Position numbers and translations under genes: made by a program
Shown here: piece after piece, positions 63,055 through 64,000 of the stretch
How the letters are laid out: every line of letters begins with the position of its first letter
Position numbering within the stretch: position 1 is the first letter of the stretch
The notes under the pieces: generated by a model
What the model was told of the DNA's origin: nothing
What the model saw: only the letters and a program-made list of their open reading frames with translations
Databases searched by the model: none
Assembly: GCA_004193285.1 (NCBI GenBank)
Contig: SECP01000046.1
Coordinates: 1 to 64,000, forward strand
Direction: 5' to 3'
Origin: Myxococcales bacterium
GTDB taxonomy: Bacteria > Myxococcota_A > Polyangia > Polyangiales > Polyangiaceae
Length of the DNA: 64,000 nt

Positions 63055-64000
63055 TCAGGCGTCGAAGCCGGCCGCGCGTAGGTTCTTCGCCATGCGCTCT
63101 TTCGGCTCTTGCACGTCCGGCACGAACGCGTCGCCCGTGATCTGCTCGACGGCCTCGATGTAGCGGCGCATCGCCTCGATCTTCACTTCATCCGGAATGT
63201 TCGGGATCGGTCCGTCACCGCGGAACCCTTGTGCGGCGAGGAAGCGCCGCACGTACTCTTTATCGAAGCTCTCCGGGTCTTGCCCGGCCTGAAAGCGCTC
63301 CGCGTACGTGCGCTCGTACCAGAAGCGCGACGAATCAGGAGTGTGGATCTCGTCGATGAGGATGATGTCGCCCTCCGGCGTCTTACCGAACTCGTACTTC
63401 GTATCCACCAGAATGAGCCCACGCTCTGCGCACACGCGCTGCCCCTCCGCGAACAGCGCCATCGCGATCTCCGCCGCGCGGTCGAAGTCCGCGGCCGGCA
63501 TGCCGGAGATCTTCAAAATCTCCTCGCGCGATGCGGACACGTCGTGGTCGCCCTTGGCGGCCTTGGTGCTCGGCGTCAGAATTGGCTGCGCCAGCTTCTG
63601 GTGCTTCTTCAGTCCGTCCGGCAAGCGGTGCCCGCAAAACTCGCGCGCGCCCTGCTCGTAATGCACCCAAATGCTGGTGGAAGTCGTGCCCGTCAGGTAC
63701 GCGCGCACCACCATCTCCACCGGTACCAGCTGGCACTCGCGCGCCACGAGCACGTTCGGGTCCGGCACGCTCAGCACGTGGTTCGGCGCGATGTGCTTCG
63801 TCTTTTCGAACCACCAAGCCGCCGCGAAGCCGAGCACCTGCCCCTTGAGCGGCAACGTACCGAGCACGCGGTCGAACGCGCTGATGCGATCCGTCGCGAT
63901 GATGACGCGCTTACCGTCTGCGGTCGTGTAGTTGTCGCGCACCTTGCCCTCGTACTTCCGGCCGAGCTTCGGAAAATCAGTCCCGGTCAGCGGATGCGCG
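63055..64000 (-). CDS. purC: Phosphoribosylaminoimidazole-succinocarboxamide synthase (5' end beyond window)
   Basis: About 315 residues are visible; the frame stays open to the window end, reading AHPLTGTDFPKLGRKYEGKVRDNY before the first annotated Met-like codon, so the true start lies outside. SAICAR synthase marks: GKVRDNY, IATDRISAFDRVLGTLPLKG, VPVEMVVRAYLTG, LVDTKYEFGKTPEG and IDEIHTPDSSRFWY. It joins aspartate to CAIR in purine synthesis. Together with purM in this window it suggests that purine genes are dispersed rather than clustered. Confidence 0.95.
   Translation of the reverse strand, partial: AHPLTGTDFPKLGRKYEGKVRDNYTTADGKRVIIATDRISAFDRVLGTLPLKGQVLGFAAAWWFEKTKHIAPNHVLSVPDPNVLVARECQLVPVEMVVRAYLTGTTSTSIWVHYEQGAREFCGHRLPDGLKKHQKLAQPILTPSTKAAKGDHDVSASREEILKISGMPAADFDRAAEIAMALFAEGQRVCAERGLILVDTKYEFGKTPEGDIILIDEIHTPDSSRFWYERTYAERFQAGQDPESFDKEYVRRFLAAQGFRGDGPIPNIPDEVKIEAMRRYIEAVEQITGDAFVPDVQEPKERMAKNLRAAGFDA

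Overview
This is a compact, high-GC window with the features of a myxobacterium (Myxococcota, probably Polyangiales-like; this is an inference). The reasons are: many lipoproteins with Gly/Ala/Ser-rich linkers after the lipobox Cys; MopE-type C-x-x-x-D-D-D-C-D-G-x-x-D metal-binding repeats; a MYXO-CTERM-like C-terminus; receiver-PATAN and HDOD regulators; a soluble chemoreceptor; and many convergent genes ending within a few bases of each other. Most ORFs overlapping the genes listed here are GC-driven shadows and were left out.

Layout. 0-8.4 kb holds envelope and metal functions: the start of a TonB-like protein with a TPR lipoprotein, a small lipoprotein, a TonB-dependent receptor with an unusual Pro/Ala-rich leader, an FG-GAP propeller lipoprotein, a ZIP metal transporter and a Csp-type copper-storage protein. 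8.4-10.4 kb is a gene-poor, decayed-looking stretch with a shortened DUF559 nuclease, large inverted repeats and a tRNA-Ser. 10.4-18 kb holds a PA14/carbohydrate-binding lipoprotein, then a three-gene signalling operon (receiver-EAL, a degenerate kinase, receiver-HDOD), a DUF2914 lipoprotein and ArfB. 18-28.4 kb carries two translationally coupled giant MopE-repeat surface proteins, several lipoproteins and a GH114-like lipoprotein. 28.6-33.6 kb has a YCII protein, a polytopic membrane protein and AspRS.

33.6-36.2 kb is a non-coding mosaic of four or more different tandem-repeat arrays and is the most unusual DNA in the window. It lies directly upstream of a chemosensory operon (36.3-41.2 kb): receiver-PATAN, CheW-like, soluble MCP, CheA with two HPt domains, and a RimI-like acetyltransferase. 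No CheR or CheB is present.

41-64 kb is largely housekeeping: a metallophosphoesterase, CysRS, rhomboid protease, MlaE permease, DUF2203, FolE with an SDR, an acyl-CoA carboxyltransferase, SRP RNA, GNAT, ABC-F, PurM, Ppx/GppA, thiolase, a cNMP-binding DUF1003 protein and PurC (cut by the window end). Within it is an odd operon joining a type III secretion SctL/FliH-like protein, a site-2 protease and a METTL25-like methyltransferase upstream of purM. The candidates for something new are the repeat mosaic, the signalling operon with inactivated phosphotransfer residues, the adaptation-less chemosensory operon, and the orphan SctL-protease operon.
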